A stretch of DNA of 32,028 bases from a virus: the IMG/VR virus record IMGVR_UViG_3300030106_004142, positions 1 through 32,028 of that record. One strand, given 5' to 3'. The notes under the pieces are model-generated. The model was not told the origin of the DNA, did no database searches, and saw nothing but the letters and a program-made list of their open reading frames with translations. Below, in pieces: positions 12,250 through 19,679 of the stretch. Within the stretch, counting starts at the first letter, position 1. Each line of letters begins with the position of its first letter. Both the position numbers and the translations under genes were made by a program.

Positions 12250-12377
12250 GCGCGCCTCGTCTTTTTCTTTTTTTTCTTCTTGTTGAGAGCTGTGAAGTCA
12301 GCGCGAGTGATCTTGTTGCGCGGCTTGGCAGCGGCAGCAAGGCGCTTCTGTTTTGGGGAATACTTGGAAAATGGCAT
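12246..12377 (-). CDS. Very small basic protein between holin and lysozyme
   Basis: A 43-residue ORF between the holin-like and lysozyme genes, joined by TGATG at its start and ATGA at its end. It begins MPFSKYSPKQKRLAAAAKPR, continues NKITRADFTAL and ends in seven Lys then TRRA. The SPKQK...P.NKIT.ADF.AL pattern is shared by other small phage proteins, so it is likely a real gene. Function is unknown. Confidence 0.7.
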   Translation of the reverse strand: MPFSKYSPKQKRLAAAAKPRNKITRADFTALNKKKKKKKTRRA

Positions 12378-12748
12378 CACTTTTTTCCTTTCACCTTGCC
12401 GACAACGCCCTCAAGCATCCCGCCGCCAAAGTAGAAGGCCAGGATGGTGAGCATCGCTTCACCAAGATAGAAGTCGTCAATCACTTGCTTGATGTCGGGG
12501 ATGTTTGTCTTGCCCAACAGCGTCATCACCAGGACAAGGGCAAAGGACGCCAGAAACGTGGCGGTGAACATCAGGGCTAGGTACCGCTGGGCCACCTTAA
12601 AAGGGGCGAACGCTTTCATGGTGTCGATCTTGGCCTGAGCCTTGACGCGCTCCATCTCCTCGTCAGAACTGTGGACATCATCTATGAGATCCATGCCCTT
12701 CTTGATCACGTCCCCGTTGCCGAGGATGCTTGCTAACACTCCAAGCAT
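12377..12748 (-). CDS. Holin-like membrane protein (GTA 3TM holin type)
   Basis: A 123-residue protein with a polar helical N-terminus, a hydrophobic segment at about 55-78 (YLALMFTATFLASFALVLV) and another at about 95-115 (EAMLTILAFYFGGGMLEG). The AQRYLALMFT and FYFGGG signatures resemble the three-TM holins first described for gene-transfer-agent release. It would form the inner-membrane lesion that lets the lysozyme reach the wall. Position immediately before the lysozyme block supports this. It overlaps neighbours by TAATG and TGATG. Confidence 0.75.
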   Translation of the reverse strand: MLGVLASILGNGDVIKKGMDLIDDVHSSDEEMERVKAQAKIDTMKAFAPFKVAQRYLALMFTATFLASFALVLVMTLLGKTNIPDIKQVIDDFYLGEAMLTILAFYFGGGMLEGVVGKVKGKK

Positions 12749-13068
12749 TACTTTTTATCTCCCATTTGCGTGAACCCCATGTACGCGCCCACAACGCCGC
12801 TCAGCGATATGTACAGCAACGGGCTGACCTCGCTCAGTAGCTTGATGCGGCTGTCGGGTATGAACGGCATGAACAGCAGGATTGTGTAGACGCCCATGCC
12901 TATGAGCGCGAACCTGGCAAGCCGTAGCTGCGCCAGGTGCTTGCGGCTCTTGTCCTCTGTTTCTCGGATCTCGCGTGCGCGTTCTATCTCTGCGTCAGAG
13001 ACGATGCCATCGTTGTCGAGGTCATAGCGCTCAAACTCGCTCGACCTTTCCAGCTTTTTCTGGGCCAC
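12748..13068 (-). CDS. EF-hand membrane protein, second holin or spanin candidate
   Basis: A 106-residue protein with a canonical EF-hand loop, D16-L-D18-N-D20-G-I-V-S24-D-A-E27, a charged helix, and two hydrophobic segments at about 48-70 and 84-101. The EF loop suggests calcium binding, unusual for a phage membrane protein. It lies directly upstream of the holin-like gene and starts with a GTG overlapping the preceding stop (TAGTG). It could be a second holin, an antiholin or a membrane-sensing partner; I do not recognise a defined function. Confidence 0.7.
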   Translation of the reverse strand: MAQKKLERSSEFERYDLDNDGIVSDAEIERAREIRETEDKSRKHLAQLRLARFALIGMGVYTILLFMPFIPDSRIKLLSEVSPLLYISLSGVVGAYMGFTQMGDKK

Positions 13069-15053
13069 TAAGGTACGTTTCTGCCAAACAGTTGAAGTGC
13101 TTCATCGCCAACGCCCATGTTGGATGTCGCTGTGCCAGCGCCGCCGGCTGCTGTTTGCGGGTTAATGATTATGCGTGTCAGGCGCGGCAGCAGGCCGGGC
13201 GCGTGTTTCCGCAGCACTGCCTTGATGCCAGTGCCACGCAGATCACGGCTGATTGCTTGCAGATTCGCACCATCTGTTTCAGTCAGCATCTTGGACAGCT
13301 CACTTGCGACCTCTGTCACCTGGTCTTGCTCAAGTGTTTTGAAGTCAGCGCTGATTGATCGACGCACCAAGTCGGTTAGGCCAGTCACAGGATCACGCGC
13401 AGCACCTTCTTTGATGCGACCAGTAAACTCACCACGCAACGCCGTTTGACTTCCACCAAGCACCGCACGCGAGGTGTCACGCATGATGATTTCATCGTTT
13501 AAACGGCTCAGAAACTTATCAGCAGCCGCCTTGCCTTCCTCTGTTTGCGGAAACGTGAGCCGGAGAAGTCGTTGACGCATCGGACTGCGGACAAGTCGCT
13601 GGGCTGCTGTCCGCTCAGCCCCGCTGTCAATTTCGTTGATGATGCCTTGCATCGCGCCGAGCCGGAATCCTTCAAGCTCAGAGCCAGACATATTGTTTAT
13701 CAGGTCAGCCAGCTCATCAGGGTTGGCACGCAGGAAAGTGCGCCCTGTGTTCATTGCATCCATGACTGCAGATTTGCCAGACCAATAATTACGGGCGATT
13801 CGGTAACTGGGGTTGGCCTCATCCAGCAGTTCAATAAAAGCCTGGCGGGTATTACGCGCAGCTCCAGCATAATCACGACCAGATTGGCTTGAGATCGAGC
13901 CGGCATTGAAAGCCTCATCGTCTAGTCCACGCTTGACATAGTGCATGAAGCGCGTCGGCAGAGTGCGGACAACCGTGCCTTTTGGTCCGATAAGTTTGCC
14001 GTTTGCAGCGACGTTGAACTTGGGCAGATTGACGCCTTCCTCGGCGGCAATGTCATAAGCACGTTTTAGTGCGCCCTGTACTGCAGGCCGACTAAACAGT
14101 TTTTCAAGATCTGAATTAATTCTTACTGAGTTCCTATAGGCGCGGGCATACAGCTTGTCGCCAGTCACCTTACGAGCCACTTGTAGCGCCTTGAACTCAT
14201 CAAAGAACGCAGCCCTGCTACCAAACGCATCCTGCAAGTCGGTAGACAGGCGCTGTAAGATACCTTGGTCACGCAGCCGCAGGAAGTTCTGCGCTTGCCC
14301 TTTGCCTGGGCCTGGCAGCACGTTGACGGCATCTAATAGAGCCTGGCTATTCGGGCCGAGATCAGCCAGGGTGTAAGGCTTGCCGGTTGTGTTTTTGTTC
14401 AACACATACAGCACAGCTTCCTCAACTGACTGAGCATCATTTTCCAGTGCCTCTTTGAGTAAATCTCTTGCTTGCTGGCGTGCCAGCGCTTTGGGGCCGC
14501 GCAAAGTGCGCGAAGCGGCGGCGGCTACGTTTGCGATTGGCTTAGAAACAAGCTCAACTACCGGCGCAGTCACGCCACCAATAGCCATGCCAGCCGCTGT
14601 GTCAGGCAGGCGCTCTATTGGCGTGCCTTCACTTGCGCCGAAACCAAACGCGCCACCGTAAGCCATGCCTGGCAGAATCTGGCCAGTCACGCCCGGTGTC
14701 GCCCCTCGACCGCGTGTCAAAGCCACGTTGCCAGCGGTGCCAATCAACTGTTCGATCGTTGAGGCTACTGGGCGCTCCGCTGAACTTTGCTCAAGTTGGC
14801 CGCGTTCGATCATTACTGCGTTGTTGTAGCTCAAACCAGGCGTCAGCGCAGACCGTAAATAACCTAAAATTTCATCGCCGGTATTGAACGTCAAACCCTG
14901 CAAAAGATTTGCCACGCGAGGGCTAGTCACAGCCCCCGACTCAATCGCATCCAAAGTAGCTTGGCCTTCAGGTGTGATTTTTTGATCGAAAGCCGCATCT
15001 TTCAGCGCTTGGCGATAATCTTGCAAAAGCTCGAAATTAGTTTTTTCACTCAT
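13068..15053 (-). CDS. Large putative internal virion (ejection) protein
   Basis: A 661-residue mostly helical protein. Residues ~95-180 are Gly/Ala-rich and weakly hydrophobic (GTAGNVALTRG, GMAYGGAFGFGA, GMAIGGVTAPVV), followed by long charged helices. This organisation, and its position after the tail genes and before lysis, fits ejection proteins carried inside the head and delivered with the DNA. I do not see a lytic transglycosylase or protease motif. It starts five bases after the previous gene's stop, with GGGAG about ten bases before the ATG. Confidence 0.6.
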   Translation of the reverse strand: MSEKTNFELLQDYRQALKDAAFDQKITPEGQATLDAIESGAVTSPRVANLLQGLTFNTGDEILGYLRSALTPGLSYNNAVMIERGQLEQSSAERPVASTIEQLIGTAGNVALTRGRGATPGVTGQILPGMAYGGAFGFGASEGTPIERLPDTAAGMAIGGVTAPVVELVSKPIANVAAAASRTLRGPKALARQQARDLLKEALENDAQSVEEAVLYVLNKNTTGKPYTLADLGPNSQALLDAVNVLPGPGKGQAQNFLRLRDQGILQRLSTDLQDAFGSRAAFFDEFKALQVARKVTGDKLYARAYRNSVRINSDLEKLFSRPAVQGALKRAYDIAAEEGVNLPKFNVAANGKLIGPKGTVVRTLPTRFMHYVKRGLDDEAFNAGSISSQSGRDYAGAARNTRQAFIELLDEANPSYRIARNYWSGKSAVMDAMNTGRTFLRANPDELADLINNMSGSELEGFRLGAMQGIINEIDSGAERTAAQRLVRSPMRQRLLRLTFPQTEEGKAAADKFLSRLNDEIIMRDTSRAVLGGSQTALRGEFTGRIKEGAARDPVTGLTDLVRRSISADFKTLEQDQVTEVASELSKMLTETDGANLQAISRDLRGTGIKAVLRKHAPGLLPRLTRIIINPQTAAGGAGTATSNMGVGDEALQLFGRNVP

Positions 15054-15058
15054 TCACA

Positions 15059-16315
15059 TCACTCCCTAATTAGGCCGCGAGTAATCAGATCATCAACCAC
15101 GCTTGTGGGCTGCACTGTGCTTGCTGGAGTGCCTGTAATTCTTTCAAACTCTGCCTGCAATGTTGCGGTGCTTTCGGTGAACAGCGGATTTGTTTTTGCA
15201 AATTCAGACAAATGCTGCCCAAGTTTGAAGCGCCCCATTGGGTCGCCCATGATTCCGTTTGGATTTTCTGGGGTGACGCTGCTTTGAATGAAACGGTTTG
15301 CCTCATCAAACAACGCAATATTGCGCGCCTCAACAATACGGATCGTTTGCAACATTAGCTTGTTGCCAGCGATTGATTTGCTCAGTTGTGGGCTAGCTTG
15401 ATTGATGAATCTCAAGTCAGCGTCAGTGGGGTTGTAACCAAGTTGTTTGACCCTTGGCAGAACCAGCTCGTTTGCCGCTGACAAAAAGTTTTCTCTCCCA
15501 GCCACGTCTTTTACTGCATAATCAGGATTGAAAAACTGTCCGATTTTTTGAAATGTCAAACCAGCCTCTGCGCCAAATCCAGTTTGAATACCCTCATCAA
15601 GTAAAGCCAACATCCTATCGGCGTTGCTGACCGCCGTCCTTGAGGCAGAAGCTGCAGTTTCAAGATTTTCGAATTTTTCAATGACGGATTTGCCAGATTC
15701 CTTGGCCATATCAACAGTGACGTTGGTCACCGCTGGCGTACCACCGATTTGTTTGATGTTACCAGTCGTTGATCGTTGGTATCTCTGACCTTTGTCAGTG
15801 TCCAAACCCTCTGCTTTTGCCTGTTCATCCGTCAACGTCGTGTAGGTAGCTGGTGCAGCCCTGCGCTGCACAACACTGCCAATGCTAATGTTTTCTGCGC
15901 CGGTCAGCGGGGTTGTGGTCTTGTTTTGCACAAACGCTAGGTCGCCCTGATCTACAATGCTCGACTGTGTGGTCGGCTGCAACAGGGCTGACATTAGTGC
16001 CGGCTCAAACGTGCCAGGTGCGGCTTGAGCCATAGCGCGAATTTGCGGCGATACATTCTCTGGCAGCGCACCCATTAGCGCCTCTGTAGCTTGGGCCTCA
16101 CGCTGCGCTTGAGCGTCCAAAGCGTTGCGCTGTAGGTATGCGCCAACGAGTGCGCTGGACAGCCTGCCAAGCCCCTGCAGGGGCGTCCTGACAGGCGCTG
16201 TGCTGCCACCCTGTCCCATGAGCTGCTGGCCGAGGATGCGGCGCGGGTCAGATTGAAAAGCAGGGTTCAGTCGTTGAAACTGAAACGTAGGCATTGCGCG
16301 TGGTCGTAGAACCAT
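15059..16315 (-). CDS. Putative internal virion protein
   Basis: A 418-residue protein. The N-terminal third is Ala/Gln-rich with helical repeats (QREAQATEALMG). The middle is Ser/Thr-rich, and the C-terminal half contains a conserved-looking stretch ANELVLPRVKQLGYNPTD then DLRFINQASPQLSKS, a pattern I have seen in marine phage structural proteins. No enzyme motif is apparent. It sits between two other likely internal or tail proteins of the late operon. A second ATG at MPTFQF, seven codons in, is a possible start. Confidence 0.6.
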   Translation of the reverse strand: MVLRPRAMPTFQFQRLNPAFQSDPRRILGQQLMGQGGSTAPVRTPLQGLGRLSSALVGAYLQRNALDAQAQREAQATEALMGALPENVSPQIRAMAQAAPGTFEPALMSALLQPTTQSSIVDQGDLAFVQNKTTTPLTGAENISIGSVVQRRAAPATYTTLTDEQAKAEGLDTDKGQRYQRSTTGNIKQIGGTPAVTNVTVDMAKESGKSVIEKFENLETAASASRTAVSNADRMLALLDEGIQTGFGAEAGLTFQKIGQFFNPDYAVKDVAGRENFLSAANELVLPRVKQLGYNPTDADLRFINQASPQLSKSIAGNKLMLQTIRIVEARNIALFDEANRFIQSSVTPENPNGIMGDPMGRFKLGQHLSEFAKTNPLFTESTATLQAEFERITGTPASTVQPTSVVDDLITRGLIRE

Positions 16316-16318
16316 TTT

Positions 16319-17491
16319 TTACCCCAGTAAGTAAGCTGCGCCAAGATTGCCGGCGAGACCAAATAAGCCGCCAAGATTTGCAGAACGGTTGGCCATTGCC
16401 TGGTTAAAAGCGTTTTGCTGTGCAGCTTGCTGTGCGCCAAACGCGCCAAGTACATCAACGCCAGACGGTGCAAAGAAGCTGGCCTGCTGTACCTGTGGGC
16501 CGCCAAGCAACGCTGCAAGCTCATTGAACCCTTGACCGCGCAGCGCCTGTCTCTCAGCAATCTGACGCTGACGGCTTTGGTTTGCAATCTGATTGCTAAG
16601 AAGCTGGTCAGCGATCTGCTGCTGCCTAGCTGCGTTTGCAAGCTGCGTGTTTGCTGCGGCCTGGTTAAATGCCTGTCCCTGCCTCGCAAGTCCAAACTCA
16701 CCAGTGGCAGCCCGTTCACCAAACTGTTGCGCTCTGATGTTGCGTGCCTGATTGACTAACCGGTCGGACTCTTGACCTGCTGCCAGCGTGGCCTGCTGTG
16801 CTAGACGCTGAAGTTGCTCATTCTGCTGTGTTTCGAGGCGGTTGATAGAATCATCGTAAGCCTCAGACGTGATAGGGATGCCACGGTCTGCCAGGTTTTG
16901 CTCAAGCACGTTCCGTTGTCTTGTGAACTCTGGCTGTAACAGGCCGAGCTGCCTGTTGAACAGCGTTTGCTCAACAGTGGTGCGAAAGCCTTCTGGATCA
17001 CTTGTTAAGGCTGTCAGGCCGGTTGTATTGAGCGCGGACGGTAGGGCTGCATCCGTGCTAATGCTTTGCTGAAACGCCGGCAGGCCAGTGGTTGGGTCAA
17101 TCTCCTGTGCGGCGGTGATGCCAGAAAGTGTGGGCGAGGTACGAAAAGGGTTCTGAAAATCAGGGTCAGCCGCGAAAATAGGTGAGCCATCAGGGTTTTG
17201 GCCGATAACAGTCTGCCCCGTTACTCGTTGAAACGCCAGATTGCCAAGGCCAAGACCTGTGCCTTCTGTAGCCGCACGCATCTGTGCTTGGAACGGCGTC
17301 TCTTGAGTGAAAGCTGCAGCCTGTCCGTCCTCTGGCACCGGGCCTTGCACAAACTGTCCTTGATCACCGACAGAGCCAAACAGAAGGTTGCCATAAGGCG
17401 TAAACTGTGTGATCCGATTAGCGCTGCTTTGCGCGTTTATCAGCTCGTTGGGATCAGGCGCTGGCGGTGGTGAAGGTGCCGATTTGCCCAT
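16319..17491 (-). CDS. Putative internal virion or tail protein, Gln/Ala-rich coiled coil
   Basis: A 390-residue protein starting MGKSAPSPPPAPDPNELI, an opening common in marine phage structural proteins. The N-terminus is Pro-rich and hydrophobic patches are short. Residues ~190-350 are strongly Gln/Ala/Arg helical (RLETQQNEQLQRLAQQATLA), typical of coiled-coil ejection proteins. The C-terminus is Gly/Leu-rich (ANLGGLFGLAGNLGAAYLLG) and could insert into membrane. GGAG six bases before the ATG at 17491 supports the start, which overlaps the acetyltransferase gene by 38 bases. Confidence 0.65.
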   Translation of the reverse strand: MGKSAPSPPPAPDPNELINAQSSANRITQFTPYGNLLFGSVGDQGQFVQGPVPEDGQAAAFTQETPFQAQMRAATEGTGLGLGNLAFQRVTGQTVIGQNPDGSPIFAADPDFQNPFRTSPTLSGITAAQEIDPTTGLPAFQQSISTDAALPSALNTTGLTALTSDPEGFRTTVEQTLFNRQLGLLQPEFTRQRNVLEQNLADRGIPITSEAYDDSINRLETQQNEQLQRLAQQATLAAGQESDRLVNQARNIRAQQFGERAATGEFGLARQGQAFNQAAANTQLANAARQQQIADQLLSNQIANQSRQRQIAERQALRGQGFNELAALLGGPQVQQASFFAPSGVDVLGAFGAQQAAQQNAFNQAMANRSANLGGLFGLAGNLGAAYLLG

Positions 17492-17903
17492 TTTTTACTC
17501 CGATCCATTTACATTCGTTGCGTAACATTCCAAAAAGCACAGCGTCGTGCTTGCCAAACATTTGCCTCAGTCGGCCTTCCTCTACAAAACCAAGCTGCTT
17601 GTTCATCTTCATTGCTTTGTCATTGGCCTCACTGCAGGTCACCAGCAGCCGGTTTGCACCCACCTGGATGAAGGGATAAGCAAACAGCCCATAAAGAACA
17701 GACCGAGTCGCCCAAAGCGGGGAGGACGCCGCAATCGACGCCTCGATCTGCCCGTCTCTTAAATCGTGATAGACGCAAGCCGCAATGATCTCTCCGTCGC
17801 GCTGCACGCCAATAGATGCACTAGGCCCAAACCCCTCAATGCCGATCCTTGAAGCCGCCCACTGCTTGAGGTAATCATCAGCACCGAAAATCATGCGGTT
17901 CAA
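17454..17903 (-). CDS. GNAT-fold acetyltransferase-like protein
   Basis: A 149-residue protein with the second half of a GNAT fold: IIAACVYHDL strand, FAYPFIQVGANRLLVTC, then EANDKAMKMNKQLGFVEEGRLRQMF, and D-V-L-F-G-M-L near the end. The N...KMNKQLGF..EG.LR pattern is diagnostic of GNAT transferases acting with acetyl-CoA; the pyrophosphate-binding QxxGxG/A loop is weak. The frame opens with TTG at 17903 (TTGA overlap with the previous stop, GGAG nearby). The first ATG is at 17894. Such genes recur in tail regions of marine phages; the substrate is unknown. Confidence 0.75.
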   Translation of the reverse strand: MNRMIFGADDYLKQWAASRIGIEGFGPSASIGVQRDGEIIAACVYHDLRDGQIEASIAASSPLWATRSVLYGLFAYPFIQVGANRLLVTCSEANDKAMKMNKQLGFVEEGRLRQMFGKHDAVLFGMLRNECKWIGVKNGQIGTFTTASA

Positions 17904-18616
17904 TTCTGGCTCTCCTTGATGGCTTCCAGTACGTCATAGACGTTTGGTGGCGGTGGCTGGTCAGGATTCCACTGACACAGATACTCACGCGGCTTCCATT
18001 CACCGTAGTTGAAGAAAAGCGTTTCCTGGGTATTGTGACTGCCCCTAAACACGCAAGCCTCTTGCCGCTTGTCGATCTTCATGCACTTGACCAGGCGGCA
18101 GACGGTCATGTCATTGGCCCAGTCATTGGCCTGCGCTGTGTGTGCTTTGAGAAGCAGCACAAAGCCTGTCAGCGTGGCCAAGCCAGCACCGATCACGACC
18201 GTCCAGGCGATATATTCAATGATCTTCTGTCGGCGTTGCTGGGCTGCGTAGATTGCTTCCTGACGCTGCTTCCTAATTTTGCCCTCAAGGGCAATCAGCT
18301 CATTCCACGCAGCCACGCCCCTAGTGAGCTGAATGGCCATTTTGAGTTGGTATCGTTGATCCTCTAACTGCTTTTTTGCCGTGAACGCCTCAAGTGCAAG
18401 GCTCTCAATGCTTTTGCCCTTGGTTAGCTTGAGAAACAGGCTGGGGTTCTTGGCGCTTTTTTCTAAGTGATCTACATCAGAGACAGCAGACATCCAGCGT
18501 GACAGATCCTGCGTCATCTGCTCCAGTTCGCGGCCTGCGGCAAACCCTTTTTGCAAAACCTTAAATGCGCCTGTCGCCACCTGGACAGCCGTGCTGATGG
18601 TGACCGGATCGAGCAT
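17900..18616 (-). CDS. Coiled-coil protein with one membrane segment
   Basis: A 238-residue protein that starts MLDPVTISTAVQVATGAF, continues through charged helices with FAAGRELEQMTQDLSRWM and AAWNELIALEGKIRKQRQEAI, and has one hydrophobic segment at about 132-156 (IIEYIAWTVVIGAGLATL...). A C-terminal domain with four Cys and many aromatic residues follows (TVCRLVKCMKID, ACVFRGSHN, LCQWNPD). The N-terminal pattern is widespread in marine phage genomes, function unknown. The Cys-rich end after the membrane segment may face the periplasm. Overlaps: TGATG upstream, TTGA downstream. Confidence 0.7.
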   Translation of the reverse strand: MLDPVTISTAVQVATGAFKVLQKGFAAGRELEQMTQDLSRWMSAVSDVDHLEKSAKNPSLFLKLTKGKSIESLALEAFTAKKQLEDQRYQLKMAIQLTRGVAAWNELIALEGKIRKQRQEAIYAAQQRRQKIIEYIAWTVVIGAGLATLTGFVLLLKAHTAQANDWANDMTVCRLVKCMKIDKRQEACVFRGSHNTQETLFFNYGEWKPREYLCQWNPDQPPPPNVYDVLEAIKESQN

Positions 18617-18795
18617 CAGTACACCTTCACTTTATCTGGATCTATGAGCTTAGGCAGGCAATACGATGTTATCTTCCTAGCTTGCTTATGAACCGCTCGG
18701 GCAAAGTAAGTGCAATCATCAATGTTGTAGAAATAGAGATCGTTTGAAACTAGCTTGCCGTCGAGAAATACAAACAGCAAAAATGCGTGGATCAC
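18616..18795 (-). CDS. Small secreted or membrane-anchored hypothetical protein
   Basis: The GTG at 18795, overlapping the previous stop as GTGA, gives 59 residues beginning MIHAFLLFVFLDGKLVSNDLYF. The frame is open to 18894 but that part lies inside the neighbouring gene. The hydrophobic start could be a short signal or anchor, followed by NIDDCTYFARAVHKQ and SYCLPKLIDP with two Cys. I recall similar small proteins in marine phages; function is unknown. Confidence 0.7.
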   Translation of the reverse strand: MIHAFLLFVFLDGKLVSNDLYFYNIDDCTYFARAVHKQARKITSYCLPKLIDPDKVKVY

Positions 18796-18962
18796 TGTCC
18801 TAGAAGTACGCCTACAAGCAGGACAATCGTGGTGCCAGCCGTTCCGATCATGATGTGTTCGATGCGCTTGATACGCAGGATGGTTTCCTTCCACCGCTCA
18901 GCACAGACTGCCTCATGAGTATTTATCTGAGCCTGTACAGATGCGGCTGTAGGCTTACTCAT
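18792..18962 (-). CDS. Small membrane-anchored coiled-coil protein
   Basis: From the ATG at 18962, overlapping the preceding stop as ATGA, this is 56 residues: a polar amphipathic helix (AQINTHEAVCAERWKETILRIKRIEH) followed by one C-terminal membrane helix (MIGTAGTTIVLLVGVLLG). The layout resembles XhlA-type haemolysin-like membrane proteins, but the match is only architectural. It forms a cluster with the two adjacent membrane-linked genes. Confidence 0.65.
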   Translation of the reverse strand: MSKPTAASVQAQINTHEAVCAERWKETILRIKRIEHIMIGTAGTTIVLLVGVLLGQ

Positions 18963-19441
18963 GGCTTGGTTGGCCAGGTTACATTGACCCACACAGTGTA
19001 ACCATATGGCATACCAACAGTCTGCTCAACAGTGCCAGTAGGTTCCTTGAACTGAAGGACAGCGTTTGAATTATTTGCTGGCATATCTCGTAGAGCCTGA
19101 CGATATGTTACCATTTCAGCAGACATCGTAACATCAGAGTTCCCATAGAAGTCTGTTTCTGCCAACAGCCGATTACGCTCCATGCGTAGATACTTTTGTG
19201 CCTCATTGCCAGTAATGTCAGCAGGAGCAGAATAAGCAGCAATAGTGCCGTAATCGCCAGCCACGCACTCTGCGTAAATTTTATGAGTATGTACATAGTC
19301 GCCAGATTCTACAGCCATGAAGGGAACGTATACTCCCTTCTCACCCAGATGAGTAAAATCGACTTCACAATCGATCATTGTCTGTGCAGAGTTGTGCCAC
19401 TTAGGGTTGCGAACATCTGCATATGTAATACCCGCATCCAT
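18959..19441 (-). CDS. Putative tail fibre assembly-type protein
   Basis: A 160-residue protein from the ATG at 19441 (TAATG with the previous stop). The second half has LRMERNRLLAETDFYGNSDV followed by EMVTYRQALRDMP, the pattern (R..LL..TD....W..YR..LR.+P) seen in tail fibre assembly chaperones and fibre-associated phage proteins. The first half (KWHNSAQTMIDCEVDF, GEKGVYVPFMA) is beta-rich. Its position right after the fibre genes fits a fibre chaperone or a minor fibre component. Confidence 0.6.
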   Translation of the reverse strand: MDAGITYADVRNPKWHNSAQTMIDCEVDFTHLGEKGVYVPFMAVESGDYVHTHKIYAECVAGDYGTIAAYSAPADITGNEAQKYLRMERNRLLAETDFYGNSDVTMSAEMVTYRQALRDMPANNSNAVLQFKEPTGTVEQTVGMPYGYTVWVNVTWPTKP

Positions 19442-19677
19442 TACGCTGTCCTTACGCATAGGCCATGACGACCATTGTTTTCAATTGAATGACACAACAC
19501 CAGCCAAGTGCCGCTATAACTCCCAGCCGTGTGTGTTGTGCCGCCCTGCTGACTTGCCCTCACAACAGTGGACACAGTACTTCCCCCATCTGTTGAGCCG
19601 CCACCGGCACTTTTGCTGGCATCCATAAAACTTCCTAAACCACCAAGCGTGTGTAATTCTGGTCCTATAAACGCCAT
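19441..19677 (-). CDS. Small Gly/Ser-rich fibre-region protein
   Basis: A 78-residue protein rich in Gly, Ser and Thr (SAGGGSTDGGSTVSTVVRASQ) with an aromatic C-terminal part (GTWLVLCHSI). It lies two bases after the tail fibre stop and overlaps the next start as TAATG. It is probably a minor structural or fibre-associated protein; no family was recognised. Confidence 0.6.
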   Translation of the reverse strand: MAFIGPELHTLGGLGSFMDASKSAGGGSTDGGSTVSTVVRASQQGGTTHTAGSYSGTWLVLCHSIENNGRHGLCVRTA

Positions 19678-19679
19678 TA

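Noticed and set aside
13068-15053. Several plus-strand frames inside the internal-virion gene region
   Set aside because: Short, no ribosome sites, no recognisable products; they are antisense shadows of minus-strand genes.
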